Source: Oikopleura dioica (Eukaryota; Chordata; Appendicularia; Copelata; Oikopleuridae). Taken from it: a stretch of 64,000 nucleotides of DNA. This document shows, in pieces, positions 53,998 to 64,000 of the stretch; positions within the stretch are counted from its first letter, which is position 1; the number at the start of each line of letters is the position of its first letter. Under the pieces are notes generated by a model. That model was not told the DNA's origin and ran no database searches. It saw only the letters and a list, made by a program, of their open reading frames with translations. The translations under genes were made by a program, and so were the position numbers. The DNA lies in assembly GCA_907165135.1 (NCBI GenBank), contig OU015567.1, positions 15,505,001-15,569,000 of the forward strand. Reading direction: 5' to 3'.

Positions 53998-56900
53998 TTA
54001 ACGATACAACTTACAACTATCTGTTGAAAAATATATTGATGCAACGTCAATCGACAAATTCGGCATATCATAAGCACTAAAGAATTATTTTAAAAATGAT
54101 ATATCTTTAAACATACGTAAAACCGTCTCCTTTGTATGGTCCTTTGCCCAAACTCCAATCTGCTATATTGTGGCTGCGATGATACTCGAGGTTGCCGTAT
54201 CCAGTTTGAGCGCGACTTAAAATTATGTTTCAATGAGAACAGAAATCCAAAGCAATTGTTTGCTTGCATTGTGAGCGAACTAATTCTTCACTCAGAGGGT
54301 GATATGGAGAGCTTAATTTTACCAAGTGTAAATCTCGGCTGGTAACTGATTTTTACTTAGAAGTTAGCACATTTGCGGGAACAAGTGTAGAAAATTCTAT
54401 TTTACTAATAAGAACTTGTTGCTGAAATAAAAGAATAAATGGTTTTAATCAATAAAATATTTTTTATTCAATTCGAGATCAATGACTTGCCAAATTTATC
54501 GTTTACTTACAAAGAATGGCCGCCAATATATGGGTTGTCAATATGAATATGCAAGGCAAAATCAACCGGGGTAAGGGGATTATTCTTTTCTGAAACCATC
54601 CAAAACAGTTCTCCTTCAACACCAACCATCACGCCATTGTCTGCGTTTGCTGAACCAAAAGCCATACTTGTTCTTGGAGCAACGGTCATTCCAGCGTTCA
54701 CGTACAGCTTCCCATGAGAATATGATCGTGCACCAAAGATAAGAGTACGATCAGGCGAGTTATTTGTTACTGTCACAAAGTATGCTCGACTTTTACTCCT
54801 ACAAGTATTCCAATCATGGATGATTTGATCGATTGAAACAAATTTCCCCGGAGCTGAATCCAATTTCGATTGGTCGTTATGTAGAGTGTTTAAAAACTCA
54901 GTGACGTCTAAATTTAATGTTTAAAAAGCAGTCTTGGTCAGCTTTATAAAATTACTGAACTGAAATTACTGAAATTACTGAAATTTACTGGTCAAAAAAT
55001 TAATTTTAATTGACAGAATTGTTCTATGGAATCAGGCGCGGAGCGCATATTACTCTTCAATTTCGTTCTTTTCAAAATGATGGTACAAAAGTGTGAACCG
55101 GGTTCACAATTAGGAACCTCGCCGCCCTACACCCACAATTTTTGTTGATTTTGGGTTATTATTACCGCTCAAATGAAAATGATTGATCGTTACCTTCTGA
55201 AAATTCAAAAAGTATTTTTCTTCAAATAAGAAAATTTTTAAATAAAGAAATGGAGGAAGAACCAACAAAAGGGAGTAAAAAGATAGGAAGTGACAAAAAA
55301 GAAAGTGATATTTTTGGGAAGGGTTTTCATAAGCCGGTGGGCCAAATGCTGTAATCTAATTGGTCTTGGGAAAAATTAACAAGAAATATCATTGCTAAGT
55401 TTATTTTTCTTATGAAATTAAAAAAATTTGATTTCTTTCAACAAAAGTCGGTCAAAATTTTTCGAAAATAAATTTTAACTTAAACTTCGAAGAAATTCGC
55501 AAATATCGTCAAATTTTGCATTTTTACTATTAAAAATTTTTTGATGAAAATTTCGTAGAAAAATATAGTAATTATCGGTTTGATTGCAAAAATCAAATTT
55601 TTATTCGATAATCTTGCATTCTCGATTAAAATGCTCGACAAATCCCAACTATGAGCCCTGCAAAACAACCATTCCTAATTTTTGGACTCGTTCTCTCTTA
55701 CGCCTGAATTTTCTTGCTTACCTTTTGGTGTAATTGGCGGAATGTAATCAGAAGCTCCGAGTAAACTTTGACCAAGTGATTCATCTAGATGTTTGCAATC
55801 ACCATAGTCATTCACGTGCGAAGGTTTCGTGCAACCGTTTTGAGTATAATTGAGACCTTCTTTTACAGGACACGTTCCTGTGTTAGCAGCGCAATTCTCA
55901 TCCTTAGCAACGCACAATTTTATCTTACATGACACTTTTTCTTTCTGACTGATAGATCGTGAATCAGACGAAAAAGTATTAAATGTAAAGCTCGCTCGTT
56001 TCGTTGCCTTGTGATTGTGATATGGGCCAATTTTTTTGATATTCAAAGCACTTGAATAACAGTTATCTTTGATTATCTCCACAGACGTTGCATGATTGTC
56101 ATAAATATCAACAGAGCAATCTGTAATGAAGTAATCAATCAGGTTTTGAGACAAATCCCATGTTATATCAGCCCAAACTTGTGATCCAATATAAGTTTTC
56201 GTATCCAATTTTTTGTTCGTTTTTGGTCGGCAAAAAGATTTAAAGAAAAACCCGCTGTTAAATCTCCAGAAGCAGAAAGTTGACCCTCTGTGAGAATATC
56301 CGTGACGTTAAAAAATTACTCGAAACCTTGATTTCAGACGCATATCTACATGACGCCTTCAACACTGAAGTTTGAGCACTATATATTTTCATTTTTTCTA
56401 TGATGACTGTTGGATTATTAATTTCAAGATTAAAGCTAATTTCGCCGTTGATTTCGGAGGCTGCTGTCATTCTACAATCTCCAAGCTTGCAATCCATAAC
56501 ATATTGTCCATCTTCATATTTTGCAAAAGGAAATGAATAAGCCGCAGTTACCTAGGGCCAGCAGACATCAATGAAAGCGAAGGCACTGAGTATGGTCCGA
56601 ATGGTCCGAGTGGTCCAGCCAAAAAAATGAAAATAAAAAACAAAATCTGTTGTAGACAAAATAATTACTGGTTAAATATCGCGAATAAGACAGTAATTTA
56701 AGCTTACCCATACAATAAGGCGTCAAAAACCTAACAAAAGGGAAAGTTTTTAGTCGAAAAATCATTTGTCTCCACTCATTTTACGAATTCAAAGCTTTAA
56801 TCCCTATACGGTATAGGCTATACCCGAAGTGTACAATTTTTGTCGATTTCGCGATATAAGGACCCCCTGTCAAGATTTGAAAATTACGAATTTTTAAATT

Positions 56901-59900
56901 TTGACCTCGGATTCGGATTACTCATGCCGGAAAACTATTTTTTCGCTTCATTTTTTGTCGCCCTATCTCCACTCTAACACCCTAAAATTTGAGTTGAAGT
57001 TTTGAAAATCGTAATAGTGGAGCGCTGAGAGCGTACTAGGCGCGAGTAACATTTTCACGGAAAATGTGTGAATCACGGATTTTCGCCTATTTCATTATTG
57101 GGAAGCATATTTTTATTAATAAATTAACATAAATTATTACTTTTTATGGAGTTTCTATGAAAATTTTGTCGTTTTTATCAATTTCACGTTAAAAATGAAA
57201 AATTATTTTTCAAGTGAAACTTTTATGAATTTCAAAAATAACAGCGTGATGCCCCCAAGGTTGACCCAAGCTTTATTTTTGTTTTTAAAAAATTATGTAA
57301 CTTAAGGTTCTCCAAGAAAAATCGATGTTTGAAACTTTAACCTACTCTTACGACACCCTTAAGAAGTGGACGAGGGTGCCTTTACTTCTGGTGCCCTAGA
57401 GCAACTATCGGGCTATACTATGGGATAAAAATTTTTCGAAAATCTTAAGAGGATCACTCCAAAATCACTGTTTGAAAAATTGTTTTCACATGACGGAGGG
57501 GTCCATAATCGCCCGCCGAATGGAACTGGTAGGTCCGAATGACCTGAATACTCAAATGAGTATTTGCAGAAGACTTACGCACCTTGTCGCAAAATTTCGG
57601 CCTGATAAGCCCAATAAGTACTGCCCGAGTACTAATTTTCTCACGCCACCCCGCCTGCTTCAAGAAAAGAAAAATTTCCCTTCATCTTTTGGAGTCATCT
57701 TTGCTCTGGTTTCAAGTTTATCTTTTGATTTTCTAGTATGTGGAATTCGAAAACCATCGTTAAAAATGAAAAAGATGAGTTTTTTAGAGTTGGTCCGTAT
57801 TGCCTAGGATCCTATATGGTCCACTGTCTCGGTGGGTGAAGGCGGCTAGCCGAGCCAGAGAGATGCAACGGGCCCACCGCCATGTGCTTACCTCCGCAGA
57901 GGCTCCGCCTTGGCTCAACGCGACTGTAGCGAGGCAATCCCTCCATTAACCATCAACAGAGAATGATTAAGATAGAAGATCAAAGACTTTATCGATCAAC
58001 AAGCAGTGTTTTCCGTCGAGTATCCTTCTCGAAAAGGATAAAGCCCTTCTAGATCAGGAAAATGCCTATTTCGGGCAGGAAGTTTCGCGAAAAATACAGC
58101 CCAAAAATAGAAGCCCATAACCTTATTGTGGGCAGTAATAGGTATTTTATGGATCCTGAAGGGCTTTTCTTGTTTGGGCAGTAAATTAAGCGAAAGTTAC
58201 TGCCCCTCAAATACTAGACATTAAAAGTCATTTTTGACTTCAAATTCGGATTTTACACACCCAAAAACCCTATTGGGGATATTTCTAGCGAATTCTATTT
58301 TTTGTCTTCCATATCTCCATATTTGCGGCTTATCCGGGGTTGAGCTGGATCTGATTAAGCAGCTCAACTCGCTCATTTTGTGTACAAAAATTGTACACTT
58401 CGGGTAAGGGTTCTTAAGGGTAGAACATGAAATCGGCGCGCGGCGCCTCGCTCGCCCAGCGCCCCGCCGTGCCCTACTTTTCAGAATGCCCTAAAATCGG
58501 AACGGATAAAGCTTTTCAAAAGTTTCTTCGGATTTCAGATCATCAAAGCCTTTACTTTGCACAGATCAAAAATGAGCAGAATCGTCAAACAATTAGTCGG
58601 AGAAAATGACATGAGTTGGTTAAACTCTATCTCCTCTCGCAATTCTTATCCGATTTTTCAAATTTAGATAGGTCCAAAGTGCTCCGTTAGACCTAAAATT
58701 TCGTTGTCTCAGAATTAATTTTGAAGCTTCTTAAAGTTCCACACGGCTTCTCAAAACAAGTGCTTTCACGCCGCGCCGCTTCTTTTCTCACGCGGCGCGC
58801 CTCACGACGGTGCAGCTCTCATTTCAAAAGCTCATATAAAATTCTATAAAGATTCAAAATTAATTCTGTGCCAACGAAATTTTAGGTCTAACGGAGCACT
58901 TTCGACCTATCTAAATTTGAAAATAATCGGATAAGAATTGCGAGAGGAGATAGAGTTTAACCAACTCATGTCATTTTCTCCGACTAATTGTTTGACGATT
59001 CTGCTCATTTTTGATCTGTGCAAAGTAAAGGCTTTGATGATCTGAAATCCGAAGAAACTTTTGAAAAGCTTTATCCGTTCCGATTTTAGGGCATTCTGAA
59101 AAGTAGGGCACGGCGGGGCGCTGGGCGAGCGAGGCGCCGCGCGCCGATTTCATGTTCTACCCTTAAGGCAGCTTCGAGTAAAGGGGTTAATTTAGTTTTC
59201 TTGTAAATCAGACATGTTTAAGTGCAATATCGTAGAAAAGGTGAGAGCAAGCGATTTATTAAAACTTTCAAACTTACGTATTTTTCTGGTTTTTAATGCT
59301 CTTTTGTATGAAGAGCATAAATAACTGTCTTACTCGCGATATTTTATCCGTGATTATTTTCTCTAGAACAGGATTTTTAATTTTGTATTTTTTGGCTGGA
59401 CCATTCGGACCATTCGGACCATAGTCAGTGGCTACAATAAAAGCATTGGATCCCCTTTTTGCCCTTGTTGTCTGTGGTCATTCGTCGGGGTCGCCCCGAC
59501 AAATGAGAGATGAAATAACAGTCATTCGTCGGGGCAATCCCGCTAGATTCAAGTTCAAAAACACACCTATTCGTCGGGGTCGAACAATTGAATACGACGA
59601 ATCAGTGTTTACTCAAACACCTATTCGTCGAGGTCATTCTTTTGCGATGACGCAATCCAAATCGTCAGCTTTAGTCCAAAAGAAAAAAATAGCTCTCATC
59701 AGAATAACAGAGAGGGTTCACTTTAAATTCTTTACTGCTGCAAAAATAAGACTTATTTGAGCTAAAAGTACTTTTTATGATTTAAGTTAAGGTTTGGGGG
59801 CACTAGGCATAATGACAGAACAAACTCAACCGAGGGGGATAGGCTAGGTTTACTTAGGGTTACTGGAAGTAAGTAACCCTAGACTAGACTTCGGCATTTT

Positions 59901-61207
59901 AGGACCTAGGGGGCGGAGCCCCCAGGTAAGGGACACTTAGATTCTATAATTTCCTGCCAAAAAGAAGGTCGCTTGGACTCTTGAAAAGTCACTCTTCGAC
60001 CTTTTCCAAAAATTTTTAAAATCAACCACGAAGAATCACTGCTAATTAACACTCATATTCGTCGCAGTTATATAGCTCGACCCCAACGAATTGGTGCACT
60101 TTTTCGCCTTCAATCTGTCGGGATCGACCCCGTCGAATGACTGTGATTTGATTTTTCATTTGTCGGGGCGACCCCGACGAATTACCACGTACTACCTTTG
60201 CCCTCTTGAAAAAGAATTTCCCTCAAAGCATAAACTTATTTTTGAGAGGAAAGAAAAATTTGCTATTGAGAGCAAAGCAAATAACGCACAGAGATATCGC
60301 TCTTTGCGATGTTATTGGCCTATCAAGGATGAATTTCTATGTTCTGTAGACAAAAATATTATTTCTGTAAGTAAGATCTAAGAAGTCACCCTGACCTTAT
60401 TGATTGTCGCGTCGCTTAAAATATGAAAAAATTTTGTAATTTTTTTTAGGGGACCTGAGCGAGCAGCGCTGAGCAAAACTTCACGCGCTCCCCGTTCTTC
60501 TTAGATATATGATTTTTTGAAATTTCTTTTTGTTAATTATATCTCCAAATCCTCATCTCTCTCTTCCAATTCTTAGTTTTTCTCTATCATCCTTGGTTGA
60601 AGACCTAGCGAGAAAATGACAAGCCCAACTTAAAAGCGCATCAAGTCCTGCAAACTTAATTTTTTTCTTCATGAAACTAGCATCATTGGAAAGCGCGTTA
60701 AATTCTTAACAAATCCCACACAATCAGCTTAACTAACTCTGTACTTACTGGAGATAGAGGCCACATAAACAAGATTACTTAGCGCCCGCCCAGCGGGAAT
60801 CATGTCAAGGAAGCTCAAAATAGCTAAATCGGATCGTCCAGCCGCTGCGCGTTCTGCTGCGAGCGCTATGTAATTTTGTTTGCCTGGCCTTACACGCCAA
60901 AAAGTTCGAATATAGATTTAGAAAATTTTACCCCGTTGCATCCAGAATGCTACAACCTGCCCCCACGCTCGAAATCCAGAATATCTATTGGCAAAGACGG
61001 CCTTTATAAATTTCGCGCTTGGCAACTGGGTAAGATCAATCTGCTGACCCTAGGCGGCATCAACGACACCAAAGTACTCCGGAACAAATGTCACTCGAAT
61101 ACTTTTCGACGAACAATTAACAGTAGCACAACCATCAAGAAGTTGACAAGTTTGAGTCGTTTCATCAAGTTTCCAGCATTTTGAGCTAGGACATTTTATG
61201 CCAACTA
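53998..61207 (-). CDS. ZP-domain secreted protein with actinoporin-like C-terminal region
   Basis: Minus-strand exons: ~61207-61070 (CPSSKCWKLDETTQTC, DGCATVNCSSKSIRVTF), 56550-56250 (YEDGQYVMDCKLGDCRMTAA, then EGQLSASGDLTAGFSLNLFA), 56210-55720 (YIGSQVWADITWDL, DCSVDIYDNHATSVEIIKDN, KVSCKIKLCVAKDENC). These form the ZP-N and ZP-C halves of a zona pellucida polymerisation domain. A donor after YIPPITPK joins in phase to exons at 54909-54511, ~54265-54125 and ~54085-53998 (stop). These encode ~180 residues that resemble sea-anemone-type pore-forming (actinoporin-like) domains in block order and in an aromatic GYGNLEYH motif; homology is tentative and activity unknown. T- and A-run frame breaks occur near 56310 and 56215. 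Introns are filled with transposons (the 56.6-61.1 kb gap). No membrane anchor is seen. Confidence 0.58.
54910..55720. other. Intron of the ZP gene with element remnants
   Basis: Contains CAGGCGCGGAGCGCA at 55033 and GCCGCCCTACACCC at ~55121, i.e. an end of the MITE family seen in the P450 gene. The rest is AT-rich. No coding exon recognised. Confidence 0.45.
56591..56696. repeat. Dispersed repeat R, copy 1 (copy 2 at 59321-59423, inverted)
   Basis: TATGGTCCGAATGGTCCGAG...TGGTCCAGCCAAAAAA...ATCGCGAATAAGACAGTAAT. The inverse at 59321-59423 reads ATAACTGTCTTACTCGCGAT...TTTTTTGGCTGGACCATTCGGACCATTCGGACCATA. About 105 bp, one end made of GGACCATTC tandem units. Probably ends of a larger element or a short MITE; both lie in introns of the ZP gene. 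Confidence 0.7.
56700..58417. other. Large ZP-gene intron DNA, partly repetitive
   Basis: AT-rich with no supported exon. 57815-57955 is a GC-richer block (GGGTGAAGGCGGCTAGCCGAGC...GGCTCCGCCTTGGCTCAACGCG) that could be a structured RNA or SINE body; I cannot identify it. 58040-58190 has short inverted repeats (GGGCAGGAAGTTTCGCGAAA; GGGCAGTAAATTAAGCGAAA). Confidence 0.35.
58418..59162. mobile_element. TTAA-flanked foldback element with long GC-rich ends
   Basis: GGGTAGAACATGAAATCGGC at 58418 mirrors GCCGATTTCATGTTCTACCC ending at 59162. TTAA lies on both sides (58414-58417, 59163-59166). The arms are almost identical for about 310 bp, so the same 60-residue open frame appears on both strands and is not a gene. 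The central spacer is about 120 bp. Confidence 0.85.
59474..60188. mobile_element. Element with repeated TTCGTCGGGGTCG motifs in both arms
   Basis: GTGGTCATTCGTCGGGGTCG at 59474 mirrors CGACCCCGACGAATTACCAC ending at 60188. ATTCGTCGGGG-type units recur at about 59480, 59523, 59569 and 59622 in the left arm. In the inverse orientation they recur at about 60059, 60080, 60120 and 60175 in the right arm. No transposase. Multiple subterminal repeats of this kind are typical transposase-binding arrays. Confidence 0.72.
60440..60875. repeat. Diverged relative of element F
   Basis: GGGGACCTGAGCGAGCAGCG...AACTTCACGCGCTCCCCGTT...TTTTTCTCTATCATCCTTGG...CTTAGCGCCCGCCCAGCGGGAATCATGTC aligns block by block with the left arm and core of F1 (GGGACCCGG...AACTTCACGCGCCCGCCGTT...TTTTTTCTATCATCACTCG...CCCGCTGGGCGCGC). 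The right arm is missing. It lies in a ZP-gene intron. Confidence 0.65.
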
Positions 61208-62480
61208 AAAATAAGGTTCTTATTATATGTGTATTTTATATAATTTTGGGTTTTTTAAAAAATAAGGAACAAAATTATTTTTTATAAAGGTAAAGATGGT
61301 CGGGTCAAAATTCTTGAGCGCAAGCTTGATGCCAAATCATCATAATTTTTTTTTCTTTATATTTATAAGAACATTATAAATCTACAGAAATTCCGTAAAC
61401 TATATTTAGTGATTCTCACGTGGAAATGGCGCGCGGCCTGGCGCTTTTCGCCCGGAATGTCGGAAAACTAATTCGTATTTTCTGGTGCAATTTTCGTAAA
61501 AAATGCTCCATATCACAGAATCGATGATACTTATTCATAATTCAGGATCAGAAACTCAGCTTCGAAATTTATGATTTTTTAATATGTATAAAAACAAACC
61601 ATTCTTTAAAATTTGTCAAATTTTCAAGACCATGCATAAAATAAAACCTAGCCTAATGACCCGATAACTGAGTAAAATTGGGGGCGCGGTAGAGCATAAA
61701 AAGATGAGCGCGGCCAATAAATAGGTTTCTCTTACTTTTGACGATCTCATCCACTTTAAAAAATTCTGATTATCGATAATGTTAAATAAGAGACCTTTTT
61801 TTACTATCTGCGAAAGTTTAAAGACCATGCAACAACTCAATCGCTTGATAACTGGCTTAGAGTAACGGCGCGGCAGGAAATCAATTGACGCGTGCGCCCA
61901 AAATTAGGGTCCCTCCGATGCCCTGGAGCTCTATTGACATTGCGCCCCGTGTTAGGTTCGAACCTTTCTGCAATAGGTGACAAAACTTAGTGGTTCGATG
62001 CAGAAATTAAGGGATTTCCGGCATTAATCTTATTCATGTCAAGTAAATAATGAAATTTACAATTGATGTCGAAAAAAAAACTTGTTGAATATAAAACCAC
62101 CACGCGTTGCTTCAATCTTGATTTTTATTGCGGATATAGAATCAGCTTCAAAAACTGACTTATTCTGGTTATTTTCAAGGATAAAGACCTATTTTTGATT
62201 TTCCGTGAGAATCCCTAACTATATTTCAAGCAAAAATAGCAAAGAATCGAGTCTCACTCCCGCAGGCCTCAACAAGGATAGGCTGCGCTTAGTGATTCTA
62301 GCTTTATACGCTAGTATAGTACCTAACTACCTCCTCAACAAGCTCTTATCATTGCGTTAAGTTCAAAAGCGGCGATTGGCTCTCGCTGAGGGAGTAGATT
62401 CGGAATCCAGATCTGATAACAGTTGATTAAAAATCCGAAAGAAAAAATATCGGCCATATCCTTCGGGGCTTGTCTCTTAC
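61208..62480. other. Non-coding, with a diverged duplication
   Basis: AAGACCATGCATAAAATAAA...GATAACTGAGTAAAATTGGGGGCGCGG at 61626 recurs as AAGACCATGCAACAACTCAA...GATAACTGGCTTAGAGTAACGGCGCGG at 61821, and GC-rich GGCGCGCGG-type clusters occur at 61430. No exon recognised. Probably old transposon DNA within or upstream of the ZP gene. Confidence 0.4.
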
Positions 62481-62523
62481 CAGAAGGCTGAACAAGAAGA
62501 AAAAGGCTTATTAAAACAAGCAT
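62481..62523 (-). other. Candidate signal-peptide exon
   Basis: Minus strand: MLVLISLFLLVQPS then a GTAAGAG donor, with AAAATAG three bases before the ATG. It is a convincing secretory leader followed by a consensus donor, in the right orientation to be the first exon of the ZP gene, which otherwise lacks a signal peptide. Linkage is inferred only from position and need. Confidence 0.4.
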
Positions 62524-64000
62524 TCTCTATTTTTTGCGTTTTTCATATTTTCGCTGGTTTTATAAGAAAAAATTTAGCCTTAAGCAATCATTAACCTAGA
62601 TATTGACAAGGTTGACTTACGAAATTCAAAATACAGCGGATTCTTCTTTTCTTGTGTGATTTTTTTATATTTTTTATGGAATGGAAAATGCAAAAGACAA
62701 ATCTAATTAAAAAAAATTAATTAAATTGACAATTTGCAACTAGAGATCTTGCAAAAAAAAAATAACACTGCCTTGAGCGATGACAATTTGGAATGTCTAT
62801 TTTCTTTTAATTTCTGCCTGGTTTATGCAGATTTTCTGGAAATGCAGACAGGTGGAACATTTTTATCAGAATATGTCCCTTTTTTCCATCAATTTTTTAT
62901 CTTTTTTTTTGCGAAAAACAACACTTATAAAAATCACGATTAGTATCATACAAAATTTTAGGAATATTTATGGCTTGAAGAATTTTTTATCCGTTTTCTT
63001 TATAAATTAAATACCTGTTTGCTCTTGAAATTTAAATATTTTTTGTTTTTGCTGTTAATCTATAAATTTGCTTGTTGATACAGTCAAAACAGAGTTTCTT
63101 AGGATATTTCGTCAATTATTATTGCGAAAATTCATGAAAATATAAAAAGAAGATCTTGTTTAACAGCCAGTGTCGATCAAAAGCCTTGATAAAGGGGGTC
63201 CCCATTGCTTTCGCGTAAGTCACTATTTTCGAATTCTCTTAGAAGATTCGAATAACTCAAGAAAGAGAGCAGCAAAAAATATATTTATGATTTTTTACTA
63301 TCGAAAAGGAAAAGTCATTAAAATCGACCTTGGAGTGGTTGGGTTTGATGAAAAGACATAAAAATATACAAATCAACCCTTTTTCACAGTAGTCTAGAGG
63401 TCGGATCCGGTACAGTTCTTAAGAGTTCATTAGATAAGCTTTGTATTTATGCCCGGAAAAAAGGCTTTGGGTCATGCCCGGAAGGGAGGTCACATGGTTG
63501 AAATTTCAAAAATTGTAAATTTTTTGAATCGCCGATCTTACATTATCATTTTTTTAACTTCAAAAATTCTGATACGTTTTGTTTTAAGGGTTTAAACTAA
63601 AATAATAAGGAAGAAAAAATTGTTTTGAATTATTTTTTTTTGAGATACGCCCAGTCAAAAAGTGCCCAAAATGAGGATAATCGTATATGATATATGGCAC
63701 AAAGATTTTCAAAGGCCTGTAACTAATTTTACCGTGATGTGGGATTTTCATCGACCTCTCTTTTAGCTCCAACTCTTTGCTATACTTTCACGTGGGAGAC
63801 CTTTGGTCAATACGTCAAAAAAGCGAATTTAGCTTCGCTACTCGTGTGCCATATACAGTAAATACCGCTAGTCTGGGACGGTCCTAATTCACGAAAGCGT
63901 CCCAAACCAGCAGGATTTTCGCTTTCGACTCTCGGGCGCCACTTTCGCTTTCGGGGTAAAGCGGTCAGTTTAAAAATGCTCGCCTTGGGCGCTTACCTTT
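62524..64000. other. AT-rich region; no gene supported
   Basis: Long A/T runs with only short chance frames. The last 180 bp (63830-64000) turn GC-richer, with repeated CGCTTTCG/GAAAGCG (63895-63960). No promoter, RNA gene or domain recognised. Confidence 0.4.

Noticed and set aside
58427-58609. 60-residue frame present on both strands
   Set aside because: Produced by the two arms of the TTAA foldback element.
61940-61990. tRNA-like B box (GGTTCGAAC)
   Set aside because: No matching A box, acceptor stem or anticodon arm could be paired upstream.

Overview
This window is eukaryotic DNA from a compact animal genome. Most introns are about 35-60 nt with GT...TTTCAG or TTTTAG ends. Several ATGs sit a few bases after an intron-type 3' splice site, as expected for spliced-leader trans-splicing. 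Genes are packed head to tail, and one lies inside an intron of another. Conserved animal genes are present: ferrochelatase with its [2Fe-2S] tail, Derlin-1, an hnRNP A/B/D-type protein, NDUFA9, a CXXC1/CFP1 relative, a CYP2-type P450, a cholinesterase-like esterase and an Ig-domain protein. Together with a short TTAGGG tract, this points to a tunicate, most likely an appendicularian (Oikopleura-like). That assignment is an inference.

Layout. 1-5 kb: ferrochelatase 3' end, a kinase/papain-like peptidase fusion gene, and a P450 carrying a MITE. 5.3-12.1 kb, minus strand: Derlin-1, CXXC1-like and a B-box-like gene in one orientation with short gaps (possible operon), with a thioredoxin-like gene nested in the last Derlin intron. 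13-17.8 kb: hnRNP, NDUFA9 and a J-domain gene. 18.4-23.6 kb: a double-length kinase-peptidase-kinase-peptidase gene. 23.7-26.2 kb: secreted esterase. 27.7-29.8 kb: a membrane protein and a truncated paralog. 30.4-33.9 kb: Ig-repeat gene. 34.4-39.6 kb: two secreted Cys-rich/coiled-coil paralogs. 40.4-41.4 kb: membrane protein. 42.7-45.2 kb: Ser/Thr kinase. 45.8-46.0 kb: small secreted peptide. 46.7-53.9 kb: nested, near-identical inverted repeats holding three copies of a truncated kinase. 54-62.5 kb: a ZP-domain gene with large repeat-filled introns, whose C-terminus resembles actinoporin-type domains.

Three results stand out. (1) A repeated gene architecture joins a divergent protein kinase (VAIK lysine replaced by arginine) to a papain-like domain with correct Gln-Cys and His-Asn spacing. 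(2) An unrecognised C-terminal module of about 150 residues recurs in four otherwise unrelated genes (J-domain protein, kinase, two secreted proteins). (3) Many foldback/MITE elements occur, some inside coding exons with clean 8-bp duplications, others at TTAA sites.

Caution: several reading frames break by one base at A or T runs (ZP gene, 42.7 kb kinase), so assembly indels or recent decay must be considered. Exon borders are read by eye from splice consensus, frame and paralog comparison.
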